NCBI GenBank assembly: GCA_963677015.1
Contig: OY781533.1
Coordinates: forward strand, 1-64,000
Direction: 5' to 3'
DNA from: G963556115 sp963677015
Lineage (GTDB): Bacteria > Planctomycetota > SZUA-567
DNA length: 64,000 nt
Shown here: positions 29,570 through 37,875 of the stretch, piece after piece
Position numbering within the stretch: the first letter of the stretch is position 1
Layout of the letters: the number at the start of each line of letters is the position of its first letter
Translations under genes and position numbers: made by a program
Notes under the pieces: generated by a model
Told to the model about the DNA's origin: nothing
The model's input: the letters and a program-made list of their open reading frames with translations, nothing else
Databases searched by the model: none

Positions 29570-29631
29570 AATAATGATTAACTATAACTCTTTGACTGTT
29601 AACCTTATTGTTCATACAAGATAATATTATT

Positions 29632-29660
29632 ATACAGTGAAAGAATAACTTTCACTGTAT
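29632..29660 (-). terminator. Hairpin ending the thioredoxin/permease operon
   Basis: Perfect 12-bp stem ATACAGTGAAAG / CTTTCACTGTAT with a 5-nt loop, 58 nt after the thioredoxin-like stop. AT-rich but not a clean T run follows. Confidence 0.6.
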
Positions 29661-29717
29661 AGATTCTTATTATTAAAGTAAATACTCATCCTAGACTAAT
29701 GATAAAATAGCATTAAA

Positions 29718-29957
29718 TTAACAGCAGCCTTCAAGAATAATTTTAATCTGCTCTTTACTGGGGACTGATCCTGAATGTTTTACTGCGCCATCAATGACCA
29801 GAGCCGGAGTCATCATTACCTGGTATTCCATAATCTTTACCATATCGGTTACTTTTTCAATTTCATAATTGATGTTCAGTTCATCTGCTACTTCCTGAGT
29901 CAGTTTTTTTAAGGTGTCACACTTTTGACAGCCACCACCTAAAATTTCAATTTTCAT
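29718..29957 (-). CDS. Small thioredoxin-like redox-active disulfide protein
   Basis: 79 residues, the length of the 'redox-active disulfide protein 2' / thioredoxin_3 family. The motif GGGCQKCDTL gives the CxxC at Cys10/Cys13, and the cis-proline loop is MMTPALVIDG. The C-terminus ends in Cys-Cys, which may bind metal. Cytosolic. Start ATG has AAGGAGATAATA. It is the last gene of an operon with an ArsR regulator, a membrane permease and a Cys-rich DUF6485 protein; this set recurs in bacteria and is thought to handle metals, arsenicals or thiol redox. Exact partner unknown. Confidence 0.9.
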   Translation of the reverse strand: MKIEILGGGCQKCDTLKKLTQEVADELNINYEIEKVTDMVKIMEYQVMMTPALVIDGAVKHSGSVPSKEQIKIILEGCC

Positions 29958-29992
29958 TATTATCTCCTTATAAAATATATTGTAATATTGGA

Positions 29993-30175
29993 TTAATTAT
30001 TATAAAAGCCTTTGTAACGGGCAAAGTTGGAAAATGATTTATCGGTAATGCGTTCTTTGACCTCTCCGAAAAAACATGAAGGCACTTCGTCTTTGGCCCG
30101 ATGTTTGAGAACACAGGCCTGGCAGTTTCCATGGTTGGGGCAGCTTGTTTTGGGGCATAAACAGTAGGTTGACAT
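29993..30175 (-). CDS. Cys-rich DUF6485-type small protein
   Basis: 60 residues with six cysteines in two clusters: CLCPKTSCPNHGNCQAC at residues 5-21 and one Cys near 34 (SCFFGEVKER). The pattern resembles DUF6485, a short protein often found beside ArsP-type permeases and mini-thioredoxins. A metal-binding role (Zn or Fe-S) is likely by composition only. Start ATG 30175 has AAGGAG with a spacing of 8. It lies 35 bp upstream of the thioredoxin gene and 29 bp after the permease gene. Confidence 0.8.
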   Translation of the reverse strand: MSTYCLCPKTSCPNHGNCQACVLKHRAKDEVPSCFFGEVKERITDKSFSNFARYKGFYNN

Positions 30176-30204
30176 TGGGAGGATCTCCTTAAGCTAAGAT
30201 TTTT

Positions 30205-31260
30205 TTATAGATGTATCTGCAGAACCGGCGCAATGAAATTAAAGAACCAGCCGACAAGGGTGAAAATAACCAGAAGCAAAACAAAGAATATAATCAGTAA
30301 CTTTGTTCGCATTACCTGCTTAAGCAGTATGAATTCAGGGAAACTGGCGCCGACAACACTCATCATGAAACATAGAGTTGTACCTACCGGCACACCTTTA
30401 TTCAACATTGATTCGGCAATTGGAATTACTCCGGTAGCATTTGAATATAAAGGTATTCCGAGAATGCTGGCTGCGGGAACGCTCCACCAGCTGCCTTGTC
30501 CCAGGTATTTTTCTACCCAGTCTGCCGGTACAAAGCCATGGAATACTGCTCCGACAGCAATACCGATAAGAACCCATTTCCAGATTCTTCCAACAATTTC
30601 TTTAACCTCGTTTTTGGCGAAGTTGTGCCGCTCCGACCAGCTTTTACGGGTTGTATCTGTAGTTGAAGCTGTAGTTGTTGAGCAGGAACAAGTTCCGGCG
30701 GCATCAGTGCACGCGGGGGTAGATTTTTCAGCCATCTCCAGTGATTTGCTGCCTAAAGGGGTAAGATAGCGTTCCGCTTTTATGCGGTCGAAAAAGTAGC
30801 CGCCAATGATCCCGGCAAATAATCCCACTGCAATATAGGCAACTGTAAAGTTCAATCCCAGCATGCTTCCCAGCAGCAGTACCGCTACCTCATTTACAAT
30901 TGGCGAGGTAATAAGAAAGGCCATTGTGATTCCAATTGGAATTCTTGCTGCGGTAAAAGCCAGAAACAACGGGATACTGCTGCAGCTGCAGAATGGGGTC
31001 ACTGCTCCAAAAACAGCTGCCAGAAAATATCCGGTAAACCTGTGTCTGCCCTGAAGGTAATCTCTAACCTTTTCAATATCGAGTGTCGCCCGTGCCAGAC
31101 CTATAAGGTATATGAGTATTACTACCAGAACCAGTATTTTGGTTACATCCTCGATAAAGAAATGTATGCTGCTGCCAAGTTTACTTTCAGGACTGAAAGT
31201 AAGAAGATTGTAGGTAATTTGGTCAGCCAGTTTGGTGAAAATAGCAAATATCCCATTCAT
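30205..31260 (-). CDS. Membrane permease, ArsP/PF03773 family
   Basis: 351 residues from ATG 31260 (a TTG four codons earlier is an alternative). About eight to nine transmembrane segments with a cytoplasmic loop containing Cys-rich sequence (CTDAAGTCSCSTT) in the middle. The family hallmark is AVTPFCSCSSIPLFLAF, in which cysteines lie in a membrane segment, and the second half repeats the idea with ILGIPLYSNATGVIPI. Members export organoarsenicals (ArsP) or other metal/thiol compounds. It follows an ArsR gene and precedes the DUF6485 and thioredoxin genes, so all four are one metal- or arsenical-responsive operon. Confidence 0.9.
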   Translation of the reverse strand: MNGIFAIFTKLADQITYNLLTFSPESKLGSSIHFFIEDVTKILVLVVILIYLIGLARATLDIEKVRDYLQGRHRFTGYFLAAVFGAVTPFCSCSSIPLFLAFTAARIPIGITMAFLITSPIVNEVAVLLLGSMLGLNFTVAYIAVGLFAGIIGGYFFDRIKAERYLTPLGSKSLEMAEKSTPACTDAAGTCSCSTTTASTTDTTRKSWSERHNFAKNEVKEIVGRIWKWVLIGIAVGAVFHGFVPADWVEKYLGQGSWWSVPAASILGIPLYSNATGVIPIAESMLNKGVPVGTTLCFMMSVVGASFPEFILLKQVMRTKLLIIFFVLLLVIFTLVGWFFNFIAPVLQIHL

Positions 31261-31332
31261 GATAATATCCAATATGTTAGAGTGGTGTTAGTTTCTTTGT
31301 TTGCCAATTAAGCAACTATAAAAGCAAAAAAA

Positions 31333-31617
31333 TTATTCTTTGAGCATTTCGGCTGTACAGCAGAAAAAATTCTTAATACAAGGCAGTCGCAGGGTGCAGA
31401 TTACTGAGGTTCCGCGTTTTTCGGTATTAATAATACCAGCTTCTTTTAGTATGGAAAAATGTTTTGAAACTGTGGACTTATCAATATCAAGAATATCTGC
31501 AAATTCGCAGATACAGCGTTCCCCCTTTATCAGCTCTTCAACAATAAATACTCTGCTGGGGTGAGAGAGAGCTTTGAAGATTTTGGCTCTGCCTTCAGTA
31601 GCGGCACTGGCATTCAT
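31333..31617 (-). CDS. ArsR/SmtB family transcriptional regulator
   Basis: 94 residues, a single winged helix-turn-helix. Features: FKALSHPSRVFIVEEL, KGERCICEFADIL with the Cys-x-Cys metal/arsenic site of the ArsR type, and the recognition helix DKSTVSKHFSILKEAGII. The C-terminus has an extra Cys-Cys (FFCCTAEML) that may add a second metal site. Start ATG 31617 has AAGGGT. It heads the operon with the permease. GCAACTAT occurs twice, at 31313-31320 and 31668-31675, flanking the gene, and could be an operator half-site; this is only a pattern. Confidence 0.93.
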   Translation of the reverse strand: MNASAATEGRAKIFKALSHPSRVFIVEELIKGERCICEFADILDIDKSTVSKHFSILKEAGIINTEKRGTSVICTLRLPCIKNFFCCTAEMLKE

Positions 31618-31710
31618 ATTTTACCCTTGTGTAAAATTATTTATTCAGCAATATGGTTTCCATTTTATGCAACTATCTATATTTGTCAAGGTAATTTTTA
31701 AAATTATACT

Positions 31711-32514
31711 TTATGAAAAATCAGGTGTGCGGGTACCAGGTATTTTGCCTTGTAAATCGGAGACAAGCCGGTTAATGTCGGTATAAAAATTATGATGCGA
31801 TTCAGGTCTGGTGATAAGTATCAGGGTGCAGCCGGTTTGTTCTGCTGCGGTTATTTTTTCTGGGGTTCCCCCTTGCTTGCCGCCGTCTTTAGTAATGAGT
31901 ATCTTTATGTTGTGGCGGGTAATATGCTGAATATTGGCGGTTATGGAGAACGGTCCTCGAGCCAGAATAGAATTTTCAGGTTTAATTCCGGCATCCTCAA
32001 GTGCATTTGCAGATGCTTTACAGTTGAGTACACGAGCATAAATTCTTGTTGTTGCGTTCGGTATCCGCTGCATATAGGGTGTTAAATTACGCGAGCCGGT
32101 CGTGAGCAGAATATTTCCGCTAATATTGGCAGCGATATCAGCAGCCTGCTGGTGATTTTCAGCATAGAGTAACTTGGAACTTATGTTTTGCGGTAGTTCT
32201 GAATCTTTGCGAATATATAAATATAGCGGGGTGTCGGTAGCGGCGCAGGCAGATATAATATTCTCTCTGGCTGTAGCGGCATAAGGATGTACGGCACAGA
32301 TAACCGCTGAAAATTTTTCCTTTAATAGATAAGTGGTTATTTCAGCACTGTTCATACCTCCGGTAATACGGGTTATCGGCAGTTGTTCACTCAGTAGTAA
32401 TTTATCATCACTGACTGTAGATACTGTCACTGTGTATTTGCAAGCAAGAAGCTGACAGGTAATCTCTGAAGTTTCGGCAGTACCGGCAAAGAGGAGAATT
32501 TTTTCTTTTGTCAT
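31711..32514 (-). CDS. cobK/cbiJ: Precorrin-6A/cobalt-precorrin-6A reductase
   Basis: 267 residues, normal for CobK/CbiJ, which reduces precorrin-6A (or the cobalt form) in cobalamin ring synthesis with NADPH. Motifs: N-terminal ILLFAGTAETSEI (Gly-rich NADP loop), ITGGMNSAEIT, VICAVHPYAATAREN (with the conserved HP-Y/F), LLTTGSRNL, RIYARVLNC, ARGPFS and LITKDGGKQGGTPEKITAA. No other cob/cbi gene is in the window. It is divergent from recR with a 78-bp gap that must hold both promoters. Weak ribosome binding site. Confidence 0.92.
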   Translation of the reverse strand: MTKEKILLFAGTAETSEITCQLLACKYTVTVSTVSDDKLLLSEQLPITRITGGMNSAEITTYLLKEKFSAVICAVHPYAATARENIISACAATDTPLYLYIRKDSELPQNISSKLLYAENHQQAADIAANISGNILLTTGSRNLTPYMQRIPNATTRIYARVLNCKASANALEDAGIKPENSILARGPFSITANIQHITRHNIKILITKDGGKQGGTPEKITAAEQTGCTLILITRPESHHNFYTDINRLVSDLQGKIPGTRTPDFS

Positions 32515-32592
32515 TTCTTTTGCACCATCCGGCAGAGTCTATATAATAATAGTTGATTGTAATGATTAGCTTAAATATGTATAGAGGAAAAT

Positions 32593-33201
32593 ATGGCAAA
32601 ACTGTATCCTGATTCAGTGCAGACTCTTATTGATAAATTTGCAGAGCTTCCGGGAGTAGGTGGAAGAAGTGCGGAGCGTATGGCATTTCATATTCTGGCT
32701 TCTGCCCGGGAAGAGGCGATGGGACTGGCGGTTGCTATTCGTGATGTAAAGAAGAATATCCGTGCCTGTCAGCAGTGTTATAATGTGGCGGAAGGTAAAC
32801 TCTGTCATATCTGCAGTGATTATAAACGCGATCAGAGCCTTGTCTGTGTTGTTGAGCTTCCGCGGGATATTATTGCGTTGGAGAAATGTGGTGGCTTTGA
32901 CGGGGTATACCATGTTCTGCAGGGACGTCTGGATCCTGCTGCTGGTATGGGTCCGGAGAATTTGCGGCTGGCTGAGTTGCTGCAGCGTATTGAAAAGACC
33001 GAGATTAGAGAGGTTATACTTGCTTTGAATCCTACAACTGAGGGTGATGTTACAGCTACATATATCGCTGAAGCTATTGAGGGCACAGGGAAAGAGGTGC
33101 GGGTTACCCGGCTGGCACGCGGGCTTGCTTCCGGAACTGATTTGGAAGCTACGGCTCCGAGTTCTCTGGAATATGCGCTTAGAGGACGGCAACGGGTCTG
33201 A
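32593..33201 (+). CDS. recR: Recombination mediator protein RecR
   Basis: 202 residues, the usual length. RecR works with RecF/RecO to load RecA at gaps. Order: N-terminal helix-hairpin-helix (FAELPGVGGRSAERMAFHIL), C4 zinc finger (CQQCYNV...CHIC), Toprim domain (VCVVELPRDIIALEKCGGFDGVYHVLQGRLDPAAGMGP split by a helix), and the C-terminal RLARGLASGTDLEATAPSSLEYAL motif. Start ATG has AGAGGAAAAT. dnaX and ybaB, frequent neighbours, are absent. The stop codon lies inside its terminator hairpin. Confidence 0.97.
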   Translation: MAKLYPDSVQTLIDKFAELPGVGGRSAERMAFHILASAREEAMGLAVAIRDVKKNIRACQQCYNVAEGKLCHICSDYKRDQSLVCVVELPRDIIALEKCGGFDGVYHVLQGRLDPAAGMGPENLRLAELLQRIEKTEIREVILALNPTTEGDVTATYIAEAIEGTGKEVRVTRLARGLASGTDLEATAPSSLEYALRGRQRV

Positions 33202-33217
33202 ATGGTTGCCGCTTTTT
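33187..33217 (+). terminator. recR terminator overlapping its stop codon
   Basis: CGGCAAC (33187-33193) pairs with GTTGCCG (33205-33211), 11-nt loop, followed by CTTTTT. Confidence 0.8.
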
Positions 33218-33329
33218 AAATTATGAAGTATATAAGTTGTGGAAATAGAGATAATTCGTGGTGTAACTGCTTAGCAGTGGCAATACTTAATTGTTACGCT
33301 TTTTGAAAATAATCTACGGTAAACTTATT

Positions 33330-34037
33330 TTAGCGATAAGTACCCTGAAGCATATATTTTTTATTGCCGAATCCGGGTGATTTAAAGATAGTAAAATTAT
33401 GATTTTCAAGTCCGTTTCTGACCATTCTGGCACAAGAATAGGTTGCGAAAGTAGTACTGCCGGAGTGGCTTAGCCGTTGCATATTGCTGAAGAGTCTGTC
33501 TGTCCACATTTCCGGATTCTTTGAAGGCGCAAAACCGTCAAGAAACCAAGCGTCAACCATTGAATTAACTGTCGCTATCTGTTCGTTTATATCACCGATA
33601 TAAAGCTGGAGTGATGTACGAAGTTCTGGAAAATCTAGGGTAAAACCAGCAGTCGGCAGTTGTGGGTATATGCCGAGAAAGATGTCAGCGAACTCTTTAA
33701 GTGCAGACCATGAATGCTGTGCCTGCCGTAATATGCCGCTTTCCAGAGGGTAAAGTTCAAAAGCGATATAGGTGAGTTTTGCAGTATTCGGGGAATTTTT
33801 TAACCAGGACTGCAGGGTTTTGAGAAAATTCAAGCCGGTACCGAAACCGGCTTCGGCAATGGTGAAATTCTGGGTATTACAAAAGCGTTGAGGGAGCTGG
33901 TTTCCGTTTATGAACACATGTTCTGATTCAGCTTCCGCTCCGGAAGTTGAAAAATATATATCGTCAAAAACATTGGAGTAAAGTTGAGATGAAGTGTTGA
34001 AATAGATACTCCGATCCGGTGTATTTTCTTTATTCAT
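33330..34037 (-). CDS. mnmD: tRNA 5-methylaminomethyl-2-thiouridine methyltransferase MnmD (standalone)
   Basis: 235 residues matching the N-terminal methyltransferase half of E. coli MnmC, without the oxidase half. It transfers methyl from SAM to nm5(s2)U34 of certain tRNAs. Motifs: EHVFINGNQLPQRF, the SAM loop IAEAGFGTGLNFLKTL, and the hallmark VDAWFLDGFAPSKNPEMW, then TFATYSCARMVRNGL and GFGNKKYML near the C-terminus. It overlaps the end of aroE by 8 bp, so the two are translated together. Freestanding MnmD is common outside gammaproteobacteria. Confidence 0.9.
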   Translation of the reverse strand: MNKENTPDRSIYFNTSSQLYSNVFDDIYFSTSGAEAESEHVFINGNQLPQRFCNTQNFTIAEAGFGTGLNFLKTLQSWLKNSPNTAKLTYIAFELYPLESGILRQAQHSWSALKEFADIFLGIYPQLPTAGFTLDFPELRTSLQLYIGDINEQIATVNSMVDAWFLDGFAPSKNPEMWTDRLFSNMQRLSHSGSTTFATYSCARMVRNGLENHNFTIFKSPGFGNKKYMLQGTYR

Positions 34038-34863
34038 CCTGATATTGAATTCCTAGAGCTTGTAGATATTCTGATTTGGTAACCGGGATTTCTGTCCACA
34101 TCTGAAAACTGATACGTGCCTGAAGTGCCAGCATCGGCAGTCCATCAACAAATTTGGCTCCGGTTCTGCCGGCAAGAGCTTCCCAGAATGAATTGTCTCT
34201 ACCATAATTGATGTCGACGACACCTTCCAGACCGGTGAAATTCAGTGAATTTATGGCTGCTGCAAGTTCCGGAGATTCTTCAGCGGTACTGACGGCAGTG
34301 GCGTTGGTGATGATATCAATATTATCTGTTAATTTTGAAATTTCTGTAATTGTGGTGGCACTGACAGCGAATTCATTAGCAAGCGCTACAGCTTTGTCAC
34401 GGCTTCTGCCGGCAATTATGATTTTACGGGCTCCCGCATTTTTCAGACCTACTATAAGTCCGCGGGCGGCTCCTCCGTTACCAAGAAGACATACTGTTTT
34501 GTCTTTTGGAAAGATTCCGTTGATTGTGAGAGAATCAATATATCCCCCTATATCCGAATTATCACCAATTAATCGGTTGTCACGACGTATTATGGTGTTT
34601 ACTGCACCAGCCTGTCTGGCATTATCGGAGATTTCATCAAGAAATTCTCCCACCTTTTCTTTATAGGGTATGGTTACATTGGCTCCGGCAAAGTTTAGCG
34701 CTCTAAAACCGGCAAGTGCCTGTGGAAGCTGTTCAGAATTTATTTCGAGCGGAATATAACAGTATTCGTTTTCGAGGTTTCTACCTTTTATCACGGTGTT
34801 GTGCATGCGTGGTGAAGCTGATTTATGAGCGCGGTAATCGCTTAGTATAGCAAATATTTTCAT
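34030..34863 (-). CDS. aroE: Shikimate dehydrogenase
   Basis: 277 residues. NADPH-dependent reduction of 3-dehydroshikimate in the chorismate pathway. Motifs: SDYRAHKSASPRMHN at the start (shikimate binding), FAGANVTIPYKEKV with the catalytic Lys, DNSDIGGYI with the catalytic Asp, LGNGGAARG (NADP loop), NATAVS, and VVDINYGR. Start ATG 34863 has AAAGGTAAACC. It is 4 bp after a small membrane-protein gene and overlaps mnmD, forming a three-gene operon. Confidence 0.96.
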   Translation of the reverse strand: MKIFAILSDYRAHKSASPRMHNTVIKGRNLENEYCYIPLEINSEQLPQALAGFRALNFAGANVTIPYKEKVGEFLDEISDNARQAGAVNTIIRRDNRLIGDNSDIGGYIDSLTINGIFPKDKTVCLLGNGGAARGLIVGLKNAGARKIIIAGRSRDKAVALANEFAVSATTITEISKLTDNIDIITNATAVSTAEESPELAAAINSLNFTGLEGVVDINYGRDNSFWEALAGRTGAKFVDGLPMLALQARISFQMWTEIPVTKSEYLQALGIQYQDE

Positions 34864-34866
34864 GGT

Positions 34867-35190
34867 TTACCTTTTATTTTCAGTTTCAGGGGGAGATAAT
34901 TCCAGCCACTGATAAAGAGCAGCATCATCGGTGGTGAAGAGTTTTTTCGGTAACTCCGGCTGGGTGTGAATAATAGCCGGTGGCTGGTAAAATTCATTCA
35001 GGCTGAGAGTGGTATCATTTTCGATGAAATCTTTAGTTTCTATTCTGCCTTTAATCATAGTCTCAAGCTGAACAGGTTTTGGCTTATGGCTGTAGATATC
35101 ATAGGAAATATATGACAGAATGATAAATAACCCTGTCATTACAGTCAGGGTAAGTAGTACCGGAATTATATTACTTCTGATGAATTTCAT
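34867..35190 (-). CDS. Small single-pass membrane protein, unknown
   Basis: 107 residues: one N-terminal transmembrane segment (about residues 8-27, VLLTLTVMTGLFIILSYISY) and a polar C-terminal region of about 75 residues rich in Pro and Glu with no motif I recognise. Start ATG has CAGGAA. It is 4 bp upstream of aroE, so it is probably expressed with it; no functional link is evident. Confidence 0.7.
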   Translation of the reverse strand: MKFIRSNIIPVLLTLTVMTGLFIILSYISYDIYSHKPKPVQLETMIKGRIETKDFIENDTTLSLNEFYQPPAIIHTQPELPKKLFTTDDAALYQWLELSPPETENKR

Positions 35191-35309
35191 AGCTATTCCT
35201 GAGCAGTATTAAACACATAAATAATTATAAGTATGTTACTGTCAATGTTCAAGAAGCAATTAAAGATGCATCAGAAGGTATAAATACGGTTAATTATGGG
35301 GTCTGCGGA

Positions 35310-36689
35310 TTAAAATGGATGATGCAGATATACAAATATGCAGATGTAGACTGTTGCCAGCAGCAGTGAGCCTACCGCGGTAGGGACACCCCACTTCAAA
35401 TAACTGCCCCAACTTATTTCCCGGTTATTTCGCTCGGCAATATTGATAACCACCAGATTCGCCGCAGCTCCAACCGGAGTAAGATTACCACCGAAACATG
35501 CCCCCAGTGCCAGAGCCCAGTACATTGATTCGGCCTGAATTGGGATGACTCCGGTAGGGCCAAGACCGTAGAAACTTTCCGCCAGTCCTTCAATAACCGG
35601 GAGAGCCGCGAGGGTAAAACTGACATTATTCATAATCCCAGCGAGTAGGCCGCTGATCCATAAAACTACAATAGGAGCGATATAGGCAATCGCATCCGGG
35701 TTCCCGATCAGTTCCGCAAGTTTTGAACCGAGGAATTTTAGAATGCCGATTTCACTAGCGCCTTTAACTACAACAAACAGACCGATAAAGAAGAAGAGGG
35801 TATTCCATTCGACCTTTGCAAGAGCTTCCTCAACATCTGCTCTGGTGGCGATCAGCATCATTGCTGCGCCTCCCATTGCGATCACTCCGGGCTCAACATG
35901 AATTACACTGTGCAGCATAAAGCCGCAAAGGGTAATCAGCATGATAATTAGTCCTGTCCACATCAGACGTCTGTCAGAGATAGCGGCTATTTCGTCAAGT
36001 TCCATGATTCTTGCACGTTCTTCAGCGGTCACATTCATTGTGCCTTTCAGCTTCAGATTTATCACTCCCACAAATACAGCCATAATAACTATTACGGCTG
36101 GTGACATGACTTTGAGGAAGGAGACAAAGTCGAAGCTGATGTCACCGGAATGAGCGAATATTTTACTAGCGGTACTGCCGACGAGAATATTTGGCGGATC
36201 ACCGATAAGTGTTGCGGTACCACCAAGATTTGAGGCCATTATTTCAGGTATGAGAAATGGTATGGGATTTAGTTTAAGCTCGGCGGCAACCAGCAGAGTA
36301 ACCGGAGCCATAAGCAGTACGGTGGTAACATTATCCAGAAATGCTGAAAGTACAGCAGTGGCGATAAGCAGCAGGGAAAGAATTGGTATTGGTCGTCCTT
36401 TACCTAGCTTGGCGCATTTGATAGCTACAAACTGAAATATACCGCTTTCACGCAGGGCATTGACAATGACCATCATTCCGGCAAGCAGGAAGATTACATC
36501 AAAATCCGCGTGCTGATTCCAGGCACTGAACTGGCTGTGGCCGGTGGATTGTCCGTGCTCTTTGAGTACTGTAAGCAGCATAAGTACTGAACCGGCTATT
36601 GCGGATGCCGTCTTATCAACCTTTATTTTTTTCTCAAAGGCTATTGCCAGATAGGTAAGTACAAAAATTATTGTGCCTAATATTATCAT
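35310..36689 (-). CDS. ArsB/NhaD family ion transporter
   Basis: 459 residues with about 12 transmembrane segments. Matches the IT superfamily branch that includes NhaD Na+/H+ antiporters and ArsB: LLAGMMVIVNALRESGIFQFVA, FLDNVTTVLLMAPVTL, the conserved ASNLGGTATLIGDPPNILVGSTA, and in the second half AGIMNNVSFTLAALPVI and CFGGNLTPVGAAANLVVINIAERN. The second-half motif NLTPVGAAANLV is typical of NhaD-like members. Na+/H+ exchange is the more likely role; arsenite is possible. It is 63 bp downstream of the EIIA-CBS gene on the same strand. Confidence 0.88.
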   Translation of the reverse strand: MIILGTIIFVLTYLAIAFEKKIKVDKTASAIAGSVLMLLTVLKEHGQSTGHSQFSAWNQHADFDVIFLLAGMMVIVNALRESGIFQFVAIKCAKLGKGRPIPILSLLLIATAVLSAFLDNVTTVLLMAPVTLLVAAELKLNPIPFLIPEIMASNLGGTATLIGDPPNILVGSTASKIFAHSGDISFDFVSFLKVMSPAVIVIMAVFVGVINLKLKGTMNVTAEERARIMELDEIAAISDRRLMWTGLIIMLITLCGFMLHSVIHVEPGVIAMGGAAMMLIATRADVEEALAKVEWNTLFFFIGLFVVVKGASEIGILKFLGSKLAELIGNPDAIAYIAPIVVLWISGLLAGIMNNVSFTLAALPVIEGLAESFYGLGPTGVIPIQAESMYWALALGACFGGNLTPVGAAANLVVINIAERNNREISWGSYLKWGVPTAVGSLLLATVYICIFVYLHHPF

Positions 36690-36752
36690 GGGAATCTTTC
36701 TATCATGTTATCTTTATTGCCACTTTATATCTTACACAGTGATGCTGCCACT

Positions 36753-37652
36753 TTATACTCTGACTACTTTATGAATGAAATCCAGTCTGGTTATAGTGCC
36801 TAGAAGTTTTTTCCCGTCCAATACGACACCAAATTCCGTATGTCCGTCTACGAGTTTACCTGCTACCTGAATCATCGGGGTTTCTGGCGGGAAGGCAGGG
36901 GTCTCTTTATTAAGTATTTCCATTACCGACATTGACTGTTCATTTTTGAGTAGATCCTGAAATGGTTCAAAGGTTTTTAGAAAGCTCAGGTTGTCCATCA
37001 TCAGCAGATAATCAGGTATTCCGACTTTGAGTAATTTACCGGTGGTGACCGTACCGAGAAAATTTCCATCACTATCGGTGACACAGATATCGGTAATATT
37101 CTGGCTGACAAAGATATTTGCCGCTTCACGCAAGGTTGTTTCGGCAGGGATTGCGGTGAAATCGGTATTCATTATATCACGCGCGGTAACAATATCTCCT
37201 ACCTGAACATCGTTGTTTTTTATATGATTGAGTAAGGCTCCTGTATTATTCTGTTGTAAGAATAAATCCACGCCTCCCGGTTTTGCTATCAGCTTGGTCA
37301 GTGCGGCCATAACTCTCAGGTATAGATTACTCTTGCCTTCCGGAACCAGATACAGGATAACCAGATTGACTGGAATTTCCGACTGATCATTGGTAAGTCC
37401 ATCCGGAAAGCAGCCGATAACGACATAGAAGTCTTTTAGAAATGGTTCTCTGATATGCGGAAAGGCTATCCCGGGAGCAATAATCGTACTGCCAAGACTC
37501 TCACGGGCAATAAGCGCTTCTCTTATTTGTGCGGGGTCATGGTTGGTATTTTTACAGAAAAGATCAACAAGGAGTTCTTTTCCATTTTCAAATGAATCTG
37601 CTTTTGCATTGGTAATAATCAGTTCATCACTGATAAAATCTGATAGCTTCAT
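36753..37652 (-). CDS. PTS EIIA (fructose/nitrogen type) fused to a CBS pair
   Basis: 299 residues. Residues 1-150 are an EIIA(Fru/Ntr) domain with the phospho-acceptor His66 in GIAFPHIRE. Residues ~155-299 are a CBS-domain pair (VTARDIMNTDFTAIPAETTLREAA and the second repeat MSVMEILNKETPAFPPETPMIQVA), which in many proteins bind adenosine nucleotides. The fusion suggests a regulatory output that responds to both PTS phosphorylation state and energy charge; it lacks sugar-transport domains. Start ATG has CGGAGGAATATAG. It lies directly upstream of the NhaD-like transporter, whose activity it may regulate. Confidence 0.85.
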   Translation of the reverse strand: MKLSDFISDELIITNAKADSFENGKELLVDLFCKNTNHDPAQIREALIARESLGSTIIAPGIAFPHIREPFLKDFYVVIGCFPDGLTNDQSEIPVNLVILYLVPEGKSNLYLRVMAALTKLIAKPGGVDLFLQQNNTGALLNHIKNNDVQVGDIVTARDIMNTDFTAIPAETTLREAANIFVSQNITDICVTDSDGNFLGTVTTGKLLKVGIPDYLLMMDNLSFLKTFEPFQDLLKNEQSMSVMEILNKETPAFPPETPMIQVAGKLVDGHTEFGVVLDGKKLLGTITRLDFIHKVVRV

Positions 37653-37875
37653 CTATATTCCTCCGAAAAGACAGGCAGCCTGAATTATGTTGAACCGGCT
37701 ATTCTATGTAAATTGCAGTATATAGGCTGTAACACACAACATATGGTAATATAATATGAAAATAATACCCATTATGATTTCATAAGCTATTATTCTCTAT
37801 AATATGTTAAAAAATGTCAAACAATAAAAAAGATAATGTATAAAATGAATTTACTGCCTGCAGGCGGATTATTGG

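Noticed and set aside
29467..29631. Purine riboswitch in the permease leader
   Set aside because: I looked for the conserved three-way junction core and did not see it; only the terminator is supported.
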